Origin: MWDV01 sp002070715
GTDB taxonomy: Bacteria; Verrucomicrobiota; Verrucomicrobiia; Limisphaerales; MWDV01
Length of the DNA: 64,000 nt
Direction: 5' to 3'
Assembly: GCA_035411585.1 (NCBI GenBank)
Contig: DAONTI010000010.1
Span: 55,112 to 119,111 of the forward strand
In this document: piece after piece, positions 1 to 8,580 of the stretch
How positions within the stretch are numbered: position 1 is the stretch's first letter
Layout: each line of letters opens with the position of its first letter
Notes under the pieces: model-generated
The model's input: the letters and a program-made list of their open reading frames with translations, nothing else
Database searches by the model: none
Told to the model about the DNA's origin: nothing
Translations under genes and position numbers: made by a program

Positions 1-2030
1 TATTCCTGAAGCCGGAAGAATCGTGCGGCACCGGTGACGGGAAGCGAAACGACTTTTCGTTCCCCCACTACGACCGGCGTTTCCGCGACTGGCTGCCACT
101 CCGGTGTGTTGAGATCCGCCGTGGCCTTGAGTTGCCCCGCCGCGCTTGCCGGCCAGGAGATTTCGAGATTGCCCTCTTTCAAGGTGGCTTCCAAAGCAAC
201 GGCCGGGACGTAGGGCGCGGCGGTGATCGTAACCATGTCCATCCACATGGTCCCACTGGAGCCGCCATAGCTATAATCCGAATCCCGGGCCACGTAGGCA
301 TCCACCCCCGCTCCGGTGGCGGTCCTCTCAAATTCGCTCACTATCCGGAAGCCAAAGTTGGGATTGTTATCCACTCCCGGTAAACCGGCAAAATCGGCGG
401 AAAACAGCAACCACCCATCCCAGGCATTCGAGCACACCACGTGATCCGTCCAAACGCTTCCGTTGGTCGTGTATTGAATCCGCCAAAACCGGCTGGCGGA
501 TACGTTGTTGTTATGTTCCCAGATCACCACGGGCTGTTGATAACCCACGGTGCTAAACTGGTATTGCACGCCGCTGGTTTTGTTGTCGGCGTCCACGGCG
601 GGATAATTACCGGTGCGCAGCGCGCTTTGGTCGGCCTTGTTTGGATCCGAATTGGCGCTGGCTTGGAACCGGTAAGTGGTGCTGCTGCCAATAATTTGGG
701 CTTCGCCGGTGCCGATGCTGGGGAACAGGGTGCCAGTGCTTCCATCATTGTCCGGTACGGGACTGTTAAAATCCCAGAAGGCGGCGATTTCGGAACGCTC
801 CGCCCGGATCATGAACGTGGTTTCGCTCTCCAGTTCGCCATCACTCGCCACCACGGCCAGCCGGCCAATGCCCCCGCTGGTGGGGGTCAAATGCAAAGTT
901 CGGTTCGCGCCGGTCCCCGTGAAGGTGGCGTCAAAGGTGAGAAAATTCGGCTGGACCGGCCGTACGCTGACCGAGATTCCTTCGGGGGCGGATTCGAGAT
1001 CGCCGACCGTGAAGTTGAGGTCTGCCGTCGCGCCCGGGGGGAGGGTTTGGTCGGCGAAGGCGGAGATGGTCGGCGGGGTGTTGAGCGGCAGGATGTTCAC
1101 GAGAAACATGCGCTCGGTGTAGCGACCGCCACCGTCGGTGACCCGCACGATAATGCGCGACGTCCCAAGGGCCCCGGTGGGTACCACAGTCACGGTGCGG
1201 CTGCTCCCGCTGCCGCCAAACGTGAGATCCTGGATGAGATTCGGATTGGAAAATTCCCCGGATACGTACAAATCCCCCGCGGGTGTTTCCGCATCGCCCA
1301 CGGTGAACGAAATCGGCGGCAGCGAACTGCCGGCGCGCACGATTTGGTCGGGAATCGGTGAGATGCTGGGCCGGGTGTTGGCTGGATTCACGGGGTTGCC
1401 ACTGACCGTGACCATGTCACTCCAGAACGTGCCGGCGGTGGCGTAATTGGCCGTGATGCCGACGTAGCGCTGGTTATCCCCCTCGCCGATGGCGGTGGCT
1501 TCAAATTCCGCCACGATCCGCACGCTAAAGTTGGGATTGTTGTCGGCCTCCGGCAAGCCGGCCAGGTCCACCGTGTGAAAATACCAGACGCTGGGGGTTA
1601 GATTAGTCAGGACAATGTAATCGGCCCAGGCGCTGCCATCCGCCGTGTACTGGATGCGCAAATACCGGCTCGGGGTCGAGTTGTTGTTGTGCTCCCAGCT
1701 CAAGGAAATGTCTTCATAGCCCGCCGTGCTGAACTGCAACTCCAGTCCGCTGGTCTTGTTGTGCTCGGTGGCGGGCGGGAACGAACTGATGCGCAGACAA
1801 CTGTTGTCGAAGATCCACGGATCGGAACTGGTGCTGTTTTGGAACCGGTAGGCAATGGTGGGACCAATGACGTTGGCCATGCCGGTGCCGATCTTGGGCT
1901 GGAGCGTCCCGGTGGCGCCGTCGTTGTCCGGCTCGCCCTGGGTGTTGTAATCCCAAAAGGCCACTGTATCCGCCCGCAAAGCGCCGGCGGTGAGGATGAG
2001 GATCGCGAGGAAGTGCAATGCAATTTTCAT
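1..2030 (-). CDS. Secreted protein with duplicated LamG-like domain and two Ig/cadherin-like repeats (partial)
   Basis: I read this frame from an ATG at 2030 to the left edge; 676 residues are visible, and the last two bases (TA) suggest that the stop lies just outside. Residues 1-20 form a signal peptide (MKIALHFLAILILTAGALRA). A beta-sandwich-like domain beginning VAFWDYN occupies about residues 22-210 and recurs as IAAFWDFN at about 413-600. Two cadherin/Ig-like repeats of the type PxISxxxDQxxxxG lie between them, at about 212-315 and 317-410. The C-terminus carries an EISWPASAAG stretch and ends RFFRLQE, a terminal module shared by most large exoproteins in this window. The gene follows the pseudopilin gene by 39 bp and is probably its co-transcribed partner. 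Function is unknown; a cell-surface or matrix protein is likely. Confidence 0.85.
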   Translation of the reverse strand, partial: MKIALHFLAILILTAGALRADTVAFWDYNTQGEPDNDGATGTLQPKIGTGMANVIGPTIAYRFQNSTSSDPWIFDNSCLRISSFPPATEHNKTSGLELQFSTAGYEDISLSWEHNNNSTPSRYLRIQYTADGSAWADYIVLTNLTPSVWYFHTVDLAGLPEADNNPNFSVRIVAEFEATAIGEGDNQRYVGITANYATAGTFWSDMVTVSGNPVNPANTRPSISPIPDQIVRAGSSLPPISFTVGDAETPAGDLYVSGEFSNPNLIQDLTFGGSGSSRTVTVVPTGALGTSRIIVRVTDGGGRYTERMFLVNILPLNTPPTISAFADQTLPPGATADLNFTVGDLESAPEGISVSVRPVQPNFLTFDATFTGTGANRTLHLTPTSGGIGRLAVVASDGELESETTFMIRAERSEIAAFWDFNSPVPDNDGSTGTLFPSIGTGEAQIIGSSTTYRFQASANSDPNKADQSALRTGNYPAVDADNKTSGVQYQFSTVGYQQPVVIWEHNNNVSASRFWRIQYTTNGSVWTDHVVCSNAWDGWLLFSADFAGLPGVDNNPNFGFRIVSEFERTATGAGVDAYVARDSDYSYGGSSGTMWMDMVTITAAPYVPAVALEATLKEGNLEISWPASAAGQLKATADLNTPEWQPVAETPVVVGERKVVSLPVTGAARFFRLQE

Positions 2031-2069
2031 TTGATTTTGGAGGGTTTTAGCGCATTGAAGGCTCGGGGT

Positions 2070-2828
2070 TTAAGGCGCGACGTCGAGCCCAAATTTGAAC
2101 ACGTTATTCCATCGTTTTTGGGCCACCCATTCGGCGTGTCCGTCGCAAAAATTCATGTTCGCCCCGGCCGCGCCGTGGTTGTCTTCCGGCGAATCCGGGT
2201 AGTCGTTCAAATCCGTCGGTCCGTTGGCATCATCCCCGTCCAACATCAATAAGATTCCCGCGGGGCCGGGCTTTTCTCCGATCCGCGGCGTGTAGTGGGT
2301 GATGACGTAGCCCGCCACCGAGGCTTCGGTTTTCTTAATGCCCCGGATGTTGCCGGAAACCTCGTAGCTGTGTCCTTCGTCCCCGCGTTTCTTGGCGATG
2401 AACACCAAGTGGCGGGGAACCATGGTCAGATCCGGCTTGTACACCAGGTTGCTGGGATTGATGGTATGGCGTGCGCTAGGGCAGATGAAGCTGCGCACAG
2501 TGGACACGTAAGTCGGCCACAGCCAAGTCATATCGTCATCGGTGGAATCCCGATCCGTGGTGGTGCTGTTGACGGGCAAGCGCCAAGTGGGTGCGGTGTA
2601 ATGGCCGCGGAAGTCGTGGGCGTACATTTGGCTGCCCAAACCCAGTTGCTTGAGATTATTCAAACAGGACGTGCGGTTCGCCCGCTCCTTGGCTTTGCCC
2701 AGTGCCGGTAAAAGCATGGCTGCCAGGATGGCAATAATGGCGATGACCACCAAGAGCTCGATCAGAGTGAACGCCAAATTCCGCCGCCAGCCGCCGCTGC
2801 GGCCAGGGCCTGTGTGTCGCTGCGCCAT
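2070..2828 (-). CDS. Prepilin-type N-terminal cleavage/methylation protein (pseudopilin, H-x10-DG type)
   Basis: The protein has 252 residues. After a short basic leader comes the type IV prepilin signature FTLIELLVVIAIIAILAAM (about residues 20-38), which a prepilin peptidase would cut before Phe; the residue before the cut is Ala rather than Gly. A Lys/Arg-rich helix with CLNNLKQLG follows, then a globular domain with DDDMTWLWPTYV and FICPSAR, and near the end NHGAAGANMNFCDGHAEWV, the H-x9/10-DG motif of planctomycete and verrucomicrobial pseudopilins. It closely resembles the pseudopilin at 16106-16915, including the DDDM(T/N)WLWPTYV segment. It lies between a PEP-CTERM protein gene (27 bp upstream) and a large exoprotein gene (39 bp downstream). 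It probably acts in a type II secretion or pilus-like machine; its specific role is not known. Confidence 0.9.
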   Translation of the reverse strand: MAQRHTGPGRSGGWRRNLAFTLIELLVVIAIIAILAAMLLPALGKAKERANRTSCLNNLKQLGLGSQMYAHDFRGHYTAPTWRLPVNSTTTDRDSTDDDMTWLWPTYVSTVRSFICPSARHTINPSNLVYKPDLTMVPRHLVFIAKKRGDEGHSYEVSGNIRGIKKTEASVAGYVITHYTPRIGEKPGPAGILLMLDGDDANGPTDLNDYPDSPEDNHGAAGANMNFCDGHAEWVAQKRWNNVFKFGLDVAP

Positions 2829-2855
2829 TGGGGAAAGCCGGATGAAAATGACCTG

Positions 2856-3779
2856 CTATTGGCTCCGTTGCCGCCGCCACCAGAGTAATCCGCCCAGCAT
2901 CGAAAGCCCGAACAAGAAACCGGACGCCGGCTCGGGTACCGGAGCAACCGAGGCAAAGGAGGTGCCGATCCGGATTTCATCAAAATCGGTGGAGTACCGC
3001 CCCCTGACGCCCACTTGATCCCAGATCGAGTATTGCATCGTTCCTGAGAAGACCGGAGTGGACAGCGCGCTTTCATCGGTCAGATCGAGGGGATTCAGCC
3101 AGACGGAAACTCCGGTCTGCCCATCCACAGCGTCGGGAAACTCCAGTTTCATCACGAAAAAGGTCTGCAAATCCATCTTGGCGTCGTCGCCAAAATCCGC
3201 CGAAGTCACGGGCGCATTTTGCATTTGAATCCCCCAGTTGCCGGTGGTGTTCGGGGTTACTTTCCCCAGCCAAAGCGGGTTGCTGGTCCCGCTGTTTTCC
3301 AACTCAACAAAGGCGTACCGCGGGCTGGCCGTGGCAATTCCATCGGATTGAGCTAGGAAACTGACCCAAATGGTGCTGCCCAGTTCACCAATGGGCTCCG
3401 ACAACAGCCGCTGGTCCCAGGAATTATTGCCGAACGCCGTCCGAATTTGACTGCCTGACGTTTGCAAGGTATGGCCAAATCCATCCGTGTACACCAGTGG
3501 CGCCACCCGACTACCCGCCGGATAATCGTCGGGATAAACCGGAATACCCGCGTTCTTGGACCCCCGTGAAGTCCACGCCCCGGCCCAACCGATGCCGCCC
3601 GCCAAACCGGCAATGCCTTCGCCCAGCACACTGTCGGAGGCGTACCATTGCACCCGGCCGTAATCGAACGGTTCATACGCGATCAACTCGGCCGCCGCGC
3701 GATCCACCGCCAAGGCCAGGCAGGGCAGGACGGCGAGTAAGAGGCGATACTTGCAGAAGTAATTTGTGTGGATTTTCAT
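2856..3779 (-). CDS. PEP-CTERM sorting domain protein with LamG-like domain
   Basis: I start it at the ATG at 3779 (MKIHTNYFCKYRLLLAVL), which gives a clean signal peptide; a TTG at 3788 is possible. The length is 307 residues. The mature part begins ELIAYEPFDYGR and forms one domain of about 240 residues, ending YSTDFDEIRIGTSFASV. The tail is a typical exosortase signal: PVPEPASGFLFGLSMLGGLL followed by WWRRQRSQ, i.e. a PEP motif, a hydrophobic helix and a basic end. The domain is clearly homologous to the N-terminal part of the fusion protein at 6007-7986, sharing GEGI-GL-GG, DGFG, RTAFGN, RYAFVEL and the YSTDFDE ending. It is probably exported and anchored through exosortase. It is the first gene of the minus-strand unit; its function is unknown. 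Confidence 0.9.
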   Translation of the reverse strand: MKIHTNYFCKYRLLLAVLPCLALAVDRAAAELIAYEPFDYGRVQWYASDSVLGEGIAGLAGGIGWAGAWTSRGSKNAGIPVYPDDYPAGSRVAPLVYTDGFGHTLQTSGSQIRTAFGNNSWDQRLLSEPIGELGSTIWVSFLAQSDGIATASPRYAFVELENSGTSNPLWLGKVTPNTTGNWGIQMQNAPVTSADFGDDAKMDLQTFFVMKLEFPDAVDGQTGVSVWLNPLDLTDESALSTPVFSGTMQYSIWDQVGVRGRYSTDFDEIRIGTSFASVAPVPEPASGFLFGLSMLGGLLWWRRQRSQ

Positions 3780-4102
3780 GAGTATCAACTGGGTAAATTC
3801 ATTAAAACCTTGCCCACCCTAAGCGCATAATTTTTCGGCGTCAAGACAGTCAGTTTGAAAATTGAAAAATTTTTCCGAATTGTCACCTGCCCACCCTCGT
3901 CCCATCATTTGGTTGAAATGAGATGTGACCACTCGCCGCATGCCGGCTCTTTTGCTTTTCATCGTTGCCCCACTTCGGTTAACTGCTTGGAAATTTTGCG
4001 CGGGCGCATCGTCGGCAATCCGTGGCGCCGGGGGTACCGGAATCATTGAAGGCGGTCGGCAGTTTCAAAAGCGTTTTGCGGTTTAAGGAACTCAAGGATT
4101 GT
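3780..4102. other. Intergenic region between divergent genes
   Basis: This 323 bp spacer separates the PEP-CTERM gene (minus) from the phosphodiester glycosidase gene (plus). It is more AT-rich than the flanking coding DNA. It holds a candidate minus-strand promoter (3816-3844). I see no convincing plus-strand promoter, no RNA gene and no conserved ORF. Confidence 0.6.
3816..3844 (-). promoter_or_regulatory. Candidate sigma70-like promoter for the PEP-CTERM/pseudopilin unit
   Basis: On the minus strand there is TTGACG, a 17 bp AT-rich spacer, then TAGGGT, about 37 bp before the ATG at 3779. The -35 is strong and the -10 weak. The string CTTGACG-N17-(T/C)AGG(G/A)TGGGC is shared with the region upstream of the pseudopilin at 16106. 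This is a pattern match only. Confidence 0.3.
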
Positions 4103-5086
4103 ATGAAGCATTACTCGAAAATTTTCCTAATGACCGGCACTGTCGTGCTGGTCTTGGCCGCGAATGCGGTGGCGGTCGCTGAAACCACGAAACCGTTCCA
4201 GGGCATTACCCTGCGGCATGAAAGACTGACCGAGCCCCGGCAGATTGATGTCCACGTGGTCCGGGTGGATCTCCGGGCGCCGGGAATCCGGTTCAAGGTC
4301 ACAGAATCATCACGGCCCGGGGAGAGCCGGCTGACCACGGTGCGGGATTCGCTCGCCAAGGAAAAAGCGCGGGACGCCGCCGCCTGCCTGGCGGTCAACG
4401 GCGCCTTCTTCACCTTCAGCCCCAAGACCGGCATCTACCCGCCCCACTGTTACATTGAGGGGATTGCCGCCAGCGAAGGCGAACTCTATTCGGCCTGGGA
4501 AGACATCGCCATTCCGTTCCCGGCTTTCAACCTTTCCAAAGACAATGTTCCCTCCATCCTCGACAAGCAGGAGGTGATTCCCAATGACCGCTACCGCTCC
4601 GTGCTCACCGATATGGAGCATCGCCAGACGTGGGAGGTGGCCTTGGGGCTTCTGGGCCGGTATTTGAGCAATTATCCGGAACTCCCCGATGACGATATTT
4701 CCGGGCACTTTTACAATGCCATCAGTGGATCGCACCGCCTTGTGCGCTCCGGCACCAACACCATGGACATAACTTCCTATCCCAAGAACGACGAACCGCA
4801 TCCCCGGACCGGGATCGGCTACGGCCCCGGGTTTCTCGTCATTGTGGTGGTGGACGGGCGTAATCCCGGCCACAGCCTCGGTGTCACCTGTCCCGAACTG
4901 GCTGATCTTCTGATCAAAGAGGGAGTGGTTGAAGCCGTGAATTGGGACGGGGGCGGCTCCACCACGCTGGCAATTGCCGATCCGATACCCCGGCTGCTCA
5001 ATCGCCCCGTCGGCGTCAAAGGCCGGCCCGGCACCGAACGCCCGGTAGGCGCGAGTTTGATCATTTTTGCCAATCCGGGTAATTAA
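4103..5086 (+). CDS. Phosphodiester glycosidase family protein (NAGPA/DUF2233-like), secreted
   Basis: I chose the ATG at 4103 because it begins the signal peptide MKHYSKIFLMTGTVVLVLAA and has AAGGA-like sequence a few bases upstream; the frame is open further upstream to 4022. The 327-residue product matches the family of human NAGPA (N-acetylglucosamine-1-phosphodiester alpha-N-acetylglucosaminidase) and bacterial exopolysaccharide relatives. Visible family motifs are LAVNGAFFTF (about residue 97), PRTGIGYGPG (about 236) and the glycine-rich NWDGGGSTTLAI (about 280). Members remove sugars from phosphodiester-linked glycans; the substrate here is unknown. It heads a three-gene unit with the nuclease/phosphatase lipoprotein and a second glycosidase. 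A second copy of this domain forms the C-terminal half of the gene at 6007. Confidence 0.88.
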   Translation: MKHYSKIFLMTGTVVLVLAANAVAVAETTKPFQGITLRHERLTEPRQIDVHVVRVDLRAPGIRFKVTESSRPGESRLTTVRDSLAKEKARDAAACLAVNGAFFTFSPKTGIYPPHCYIEGIAASEGELYSAWEDIAIPFPAFNLSKDNVPSILDKQEVIPNDRYRSVLTDMEHRQTWEVALGLLGRYLSNYPELPDDDISGHFYNAISGSHRLVRSGTNTMDITSYPKNDEPHPRTGIGYGPGFLVIVVVDGRNPGHSLGVTCPELADLLIKEGVVEAVNWDGGGSTTLAIADPIPRLLNRPVGVKGRPGTERPVGASLIIFANPGN

Positions 5087-5200
5087 GTCGGACACGAGCC
5101 CACCATGACGCGTCAGCACGCATCGCCACCGGCCCGTAGTTTTCGTCGCCCCACCCGCTCTTTGATGGGGCCGTTCACGCGATGGGGACCGCGGTTTTGG

Positions 5201-6010
5201 ATGGGTGACATAAAATCAATTTTCCGCGCCGCGTTTCTGCTCGGGGCGGCCCTCATTTTGTCCGGATGCGCATCCCCATCGGCCAAAGTCGGGCAGGTGC
5301 GGGTGTTGTGTTACAACATTCGTCACGGGCGCGGGATGGACGGCCGCATTGATCTGGAGCGCACCGCCCGGGTGATCAAGTCGGTGCAACCGGATTTGGT
5401 GGCCGTTTTGGAAATTGACCGGGCCACGCGCCGCTCCGCAGGTGTAGATCAAGTGGCGGAGCTCGCGCGGTTGACGGGGATGACATACTATTTCGGCAAG
5501 TGCCGGGATTATCAGGGCGGCGAGTTTGGGCAGGCGGTGCTTTCGAAATGGCCGTTGACCAATGAAGTGTTGCCCTTGCCGGGGAGCCCCGAATTCGGCG
5601 CCCGGATTTTGCAAATCAACCGTGTGCAGCCGCCTTCTGGAATTCCCGATTTGATGTTCCTGAGCACCCACCTCAGTCACGGCGTCAGTCCCGCCGATCG
5701 CCTCGCCCAAATTGAATTCATCAATCAATGGTTGCAAACCCAGAGTCCGGACGCCCTGGCCATCCTCACCGGCGACTTCAACGCAACCCCGGAATCGGAG
5801 GAATTGCAACGTCTGTTGCCTCACTGGCGGGATGTCGGGGCGGTGAACTCCGCCGCGACGTTCAAGGCTGATCAGCCGAGGATTCGCATTGATTACATCT
5901 TCGCCCGTCCCGCAAGCCGGTGGCGGATCATCCAGACGTACGTGCTGGACGATGCCGTAACTTCGGATCACCGGCCTGTCTTCGCGGTGCTGAAAGCGAC
6001 GGCCCAATGA
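5201..6010 (+). CDS. Endonuclease/exonuclease/phosphatase family lipoprotein
   Basis: Starting at the ATG at 5201 gives a compact lipoprotein signal, MGDIKSIFRAAFLLGAALIL then SGC (LSGC lipobox); the frame extends upstream to 5105 but adds only an Arg-rich leader. The 269-residue product carries the fold's motifs in order: VLCYNIRHG, a VLEID metal site, THLSH, GDFNATPES, RIDYIFARP and the terminal TSDHRPV catalytic histidine. The family includes nucleases, phospholipases and inositol phosphatases, so it cleaves a phosphodiester or phosphomonoester, with Mg2+, outside the cytoplasm; the exact substrate cannot be read. Its stop overlaps the next start (ATGA at 6007-6010), implying translational coupling. 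The secreted paralogue at 62726 is only distantly similar. Confidence 0.9.
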   Translation: MGDIKSIFRAAFLLGAALILSGCASPSAKVGQVRVLCYNIRHGRGMDGRIDLERTARVIKSVQPDLVAVLEIDRATRRSAGVDQVAELARLTGMTYYFGKCRDYQGGEFGQAVLSKWPLTNEVLPLPGSPEFGARILQINRVQPPSGIPDLMFLSTHLSHGVSPADRLAQIEFINQWLQTQSPDALAILTGDFNATPESEELQRLLPHWRDVGAVNSAATFKADQPRIRIDYIFARPASRWRIIQTYVLDDAVTSDHRPVFAVLKATAQ

Positions 6011-7986
6011 ATCCCACTTTCAGGTCCGGTCCGATCATCAGGGCCCGGTTCATCTTGTTGTGTTTGGTGCTGGCCGCCATCCCGGGTCTGGCGCAGTTGC
6101 TGATTTATGAAGACTTCAATTACGAGCGCCGGCAGGGGTTTGTCAGCGCCGCCATTCCGGGCGAGGGCATAGATGGATTAAATGGCGGGGTGGGTTTCGC
6201 CGGTCCGTGGACCACCACCGGAAATTACTTTTCCGGCATCCCAGTTGGTCCCGGAGATTACGGTGCGGGGGTCACTTACGGAAATCCGCTTGGCGCGCGC
6301 CTGGCCCCGCTGGCCTACAGTGACGGATTCGGCAACCATCTGGTCACCCGGGGACACCAACTGCGCACGGCCTTCGGCAACCATTCGCGCGAAGTCCGGC
6401 GCCTGGCGTCCCCTGTGGGCGGATGCGGAAACACGCTGTGGATGAGTTTTCTGGCGCAAGCCCACGGGCTGGCCGGCACCTCACGCTACGCCTTCGTGGA
6501 ACTCGCCAACGCCGACGGCAACGCCATCCGTCTCGGCAACGTCACCCCCGTCTCCTCCGGGCAATGGGGAGTGCAGGTGTTGAACAGTGGCGGTGGTGCG
6601 CCATCGGCCGACTTGGGATTGCCCATGGACGTCCCGACCTTGTTCCTGGCCCGGTTGGCATATCCGCCAACGCCTGGCGATCCCGCCCGGCTCGCGGTTT
6701 GGCTCAACCCGCACAATCTGGTTCATGAAAAGGCGCTGCCCGCGCCGATCATTGAATGGGATTTTGCACCGGTCGCCTTTGACCAGTTGAGCGTGGCTGG
6801 GCGTTACTCCACAGATTTCGATGAGTTGCGTCTCGGCACCCGCTTTGACGCAGTGACGCCAACGCAACCCGCGCCGGTCGGCGATGCCTGCCTGACCACC
6901 GAACGCGACGGTCAGAATCTCCGGCTCAGTTGGCCCGAAGCCTACACCGATGGGTTGGTGCCACAGGTCTCCCTCGATTTGCAGGAATGGCAGCCGCTGC
7001 CCTTGCCGCTAGAGCGCACCAACGGCCAATGGCGGCTGACCGTGCCTCTCGATGGCCAGCAGCGGTTTTTCCGATTGCATTATCCCGCGCCGGGACCGTC
7101 GCGACCGCGGCTCGCCACCCTCGAAGCCACCGGCTGGCAGCCGCAGGAGGTCCGCGCCGGACTCGTGTATTACGAACGGCAGTTGACCAATTTGTTGGGC
7201 AGTCCACAGGTGGTGAACGTGCTGGCGCTCGACCTCGACCACCCCGGCTTGCGTCTCGAACTGACCGCGATGGATGTCTGGGGGCTTTCCCGCGTTACCG
7301 TGCCGGTGCTGGCCGAACATGCCGGCGCGGTCGCGGCTATCAACGGCGGGTTCGGCACCGCCCGCACGTTTTCCGAAGTGGGTTACGGCATCATGATTTT
7401 TCGCGGGATTGTCTGGCCTTTCGTCAACGATCCCGATTTCCACGAACTCTACGAAGCGCATGGGCGCAATGCCGTGGGAATTGACGCCGCCGGGGAGTGG
7501 CACTTTGCCTCGCGCGGCGCGGAAGGTTGGGAAGTGGGCGCGCGTTGGCCGACGAACTGGCCGGGCATGGTGCAGGCCATGGCGGGCGGCAGCCAATTGG
7601 TGCGGGCCGGTGCGGTCCATCCGTTGGTGGTGCCGGCCACGACGCGCGGGGCGTACCTCTCGCACAGTGGTTTGCATGACTTGACCTTCAATCGAAATCC
7701 GCGTACCGCCATCGGCATCACCAATCATCGGATCGCGGTGCTGGTGACGGTGGCCGGCCGTTTTCCGGGCATTGCGGAGGGCATGACCTTGCAGGAGATG
7801 GCGGAATTGATGTTGTTCATGGGCTGCCGCGACGCCCTCGAACTCGACGGTGGGGGATCCTCCACCATGTGGATCGGCCAGCCGCCTTTCGACGGAGTGG
7901 TGAATTACCCGACTGACAACGGCCAGTTTGATCACGATGGCCTGCGTTCCCTGCGCTTGGCCGTCTTAATCATGGAGACGGATTAA
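6007..7986 (+). CDS. Fusion protein: PEP-CTERM-protein-like N-domain + phosphodiester glycosidase C-domain
   Basis: The ATG at 6007 overlaps the previous stop by 4 bp. Of 659 residues, 1-30 form a signal peptide (RFILLCLVLAAIPGLAQ). Residues about 32-285 repeat the single domain of the PEP-CTERM protein at 2856-3779 (GEGIDGLNGGVGFAG, RTAFGNHS, RYAFVEL, RYSTDFDEL). Residues about 290-358 form a small beta module ending QRFFRL, like the C-terminal modules of other exoproteins here. Residues about 370-659 form a second NAGPA/DUF2233 phosphodiester glycosidase domain with AAINGGFGT, PRTAIGIT and LELDGGGSSTMWI. No PEP-CTERM tail remains. The likely role is extracellular removal of sugar from a phosphodiester-linked glycan, with the N-domain binding substrate or surface. 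Assignment of the C-domain is firm; that of the N-domain is descriptive only. Confidence 0.87.
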   Translation: MNPTFRSGPIIRARFILLCLVLAAIPGLAQLLIYEDFNYERRQGFVSAAIPGEGIDGLNGGVGFAGPWTTTGNYFSGIPVGPGDYGAGVTYGNPLGARLAPLAYSDGFGNHLVTRGHQLRTAFGNHSREVRRLASPVGGCGNTLWMSFLAQAHGLAGTSRYAFVELANADGNAIRLGNVTPVSSGQWGVQVLNSGGGAPSADLGLPMDVPTLFLARLAYPPTPGDPARLAVWLNPHNLVHEKALPAPIIEWDFAPVAFDQLSVAGRYSTDFDELRLGTRFDAVTPTQPAPVGDACLTTERDGQNLRLSWPEAYTDGLVPQVSLDLQEWQPLPLPLERTNGQWRLTVPLDGQQRFFRLHYPAPGPSRPRLATLEATGWQPQEVRAGLVYYERQLTNLLGSPQVVNVLALDLDHPGLRLELTAMDVWGLSRVTVPVLAEHAGAVAAINGGFGTARTFSEVGYGIMIFRGIVWPFVNDPDFHELYEAHGRNAVGIDAAGEWHFASRGAEGWEVGARWPTNWPGMVQAMAGGSQLVRAGAVHPLVVPATTRGAYLSHSGLHDLTFNRNPRTAIGITNHRIAVLVTVAGRFPGIAEGMTLQEMAELMLFMGCRDALELDGGGSSTMWIGQPPFDGVVNYPTDNGQFDHDGLRSLRLAVLIMETD

Positions 7987-8148
7987 GGCTCTTCTTCCCG
8001 GCGGAATTTTCGCGGACGAAAACTCGAAGGGTTCCTATCGTTCAACGAATTTGGATTGGCGGCGAGGATGGACGTTGTGATCCGGCGCCTGGGTCCACCT
8101 TACCGATCGCCCCGCAGTTCCCTTGCCGGCTTGCTTTGATCTGGCGGA

Positions 8149-8475
8149 ATGGTTTACTTCGCCGACGTGCCGTCAATTGCTGTTAGACGCCGCTGTTTCC
8201 CGCACGCCCTGGCCGTGTGGTTGCTGGTGGTTTTTGGCGTGATCCTGCTGCACTGGCTTTACGCTCAATCCTGCGGAGAACACGCGCATGGCCGGACGCA
8301 TTATCCCTACTGCGCGCTCTGCCTGCTGGTGCACGGGCACGTCGCCCTGGCGGATTCGTTGCCGCCATTGCCTGTGGTAATCTGGCGGGTGGATGAGTCT
8401 TCACGGGAAATGGGGTGGCCGTTCCGCAGTTGGGGAACCTTGGCCGCGCCGAACCGGGGCCCGCCGGCGGCCTGA
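8149..8475 (+). CDS. Small DUF2946-like membrane protein with Cys/His motif
   Basis: The product has 108 residues. One hydrophobic segment (ALAVWLLVVFGVILLHWLYA, about residues 20-39) is followed by a Cys/His-rich stretch, SCGEHAHGRTHYPYCALC, then LLVHGHVALAD and a Pro-rich tail. The CxLC pattern after a signal or anchor helix resembles DUF2946-type small proteins, which are often found with metal or TonB systems. It lies upstream of a His-loop porin and a metal ABC transporter. I infer a metal-handling or sensing accessory. There is no strong ribosome-binding site, and the last ~35 residues look weakly constrained, so the annotation is moderate. Confidence 0.6.
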   Translation: MVYFADVPSIAVRRRCFPHALAVWLLVVFGVILLHWLYAQSCGEHAHGRTHYPYCALCLLVHGHVALADSLPPLPVVIWRVDESSREMGWPFRSWGTLAAPNRGPPAA

Positions 8476-8580
8476 TCTGCTTTCCGTTTATCTTGCGTTG
8501 GGCCGGACGAATCTCCGGCAGAGTTGGTGATCTGAAAATCCGGGCGCGCTGGAAAGGGCCGCCGGGAAAACAAGTTTGGG

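Noticed and set aside
441..1361. A 306-codon plus-strand frame in the first 1.4 kb
   Set aside because: The minus strand carries a continuous 676-residue protein with signal peptide and repeats across the same DNA.
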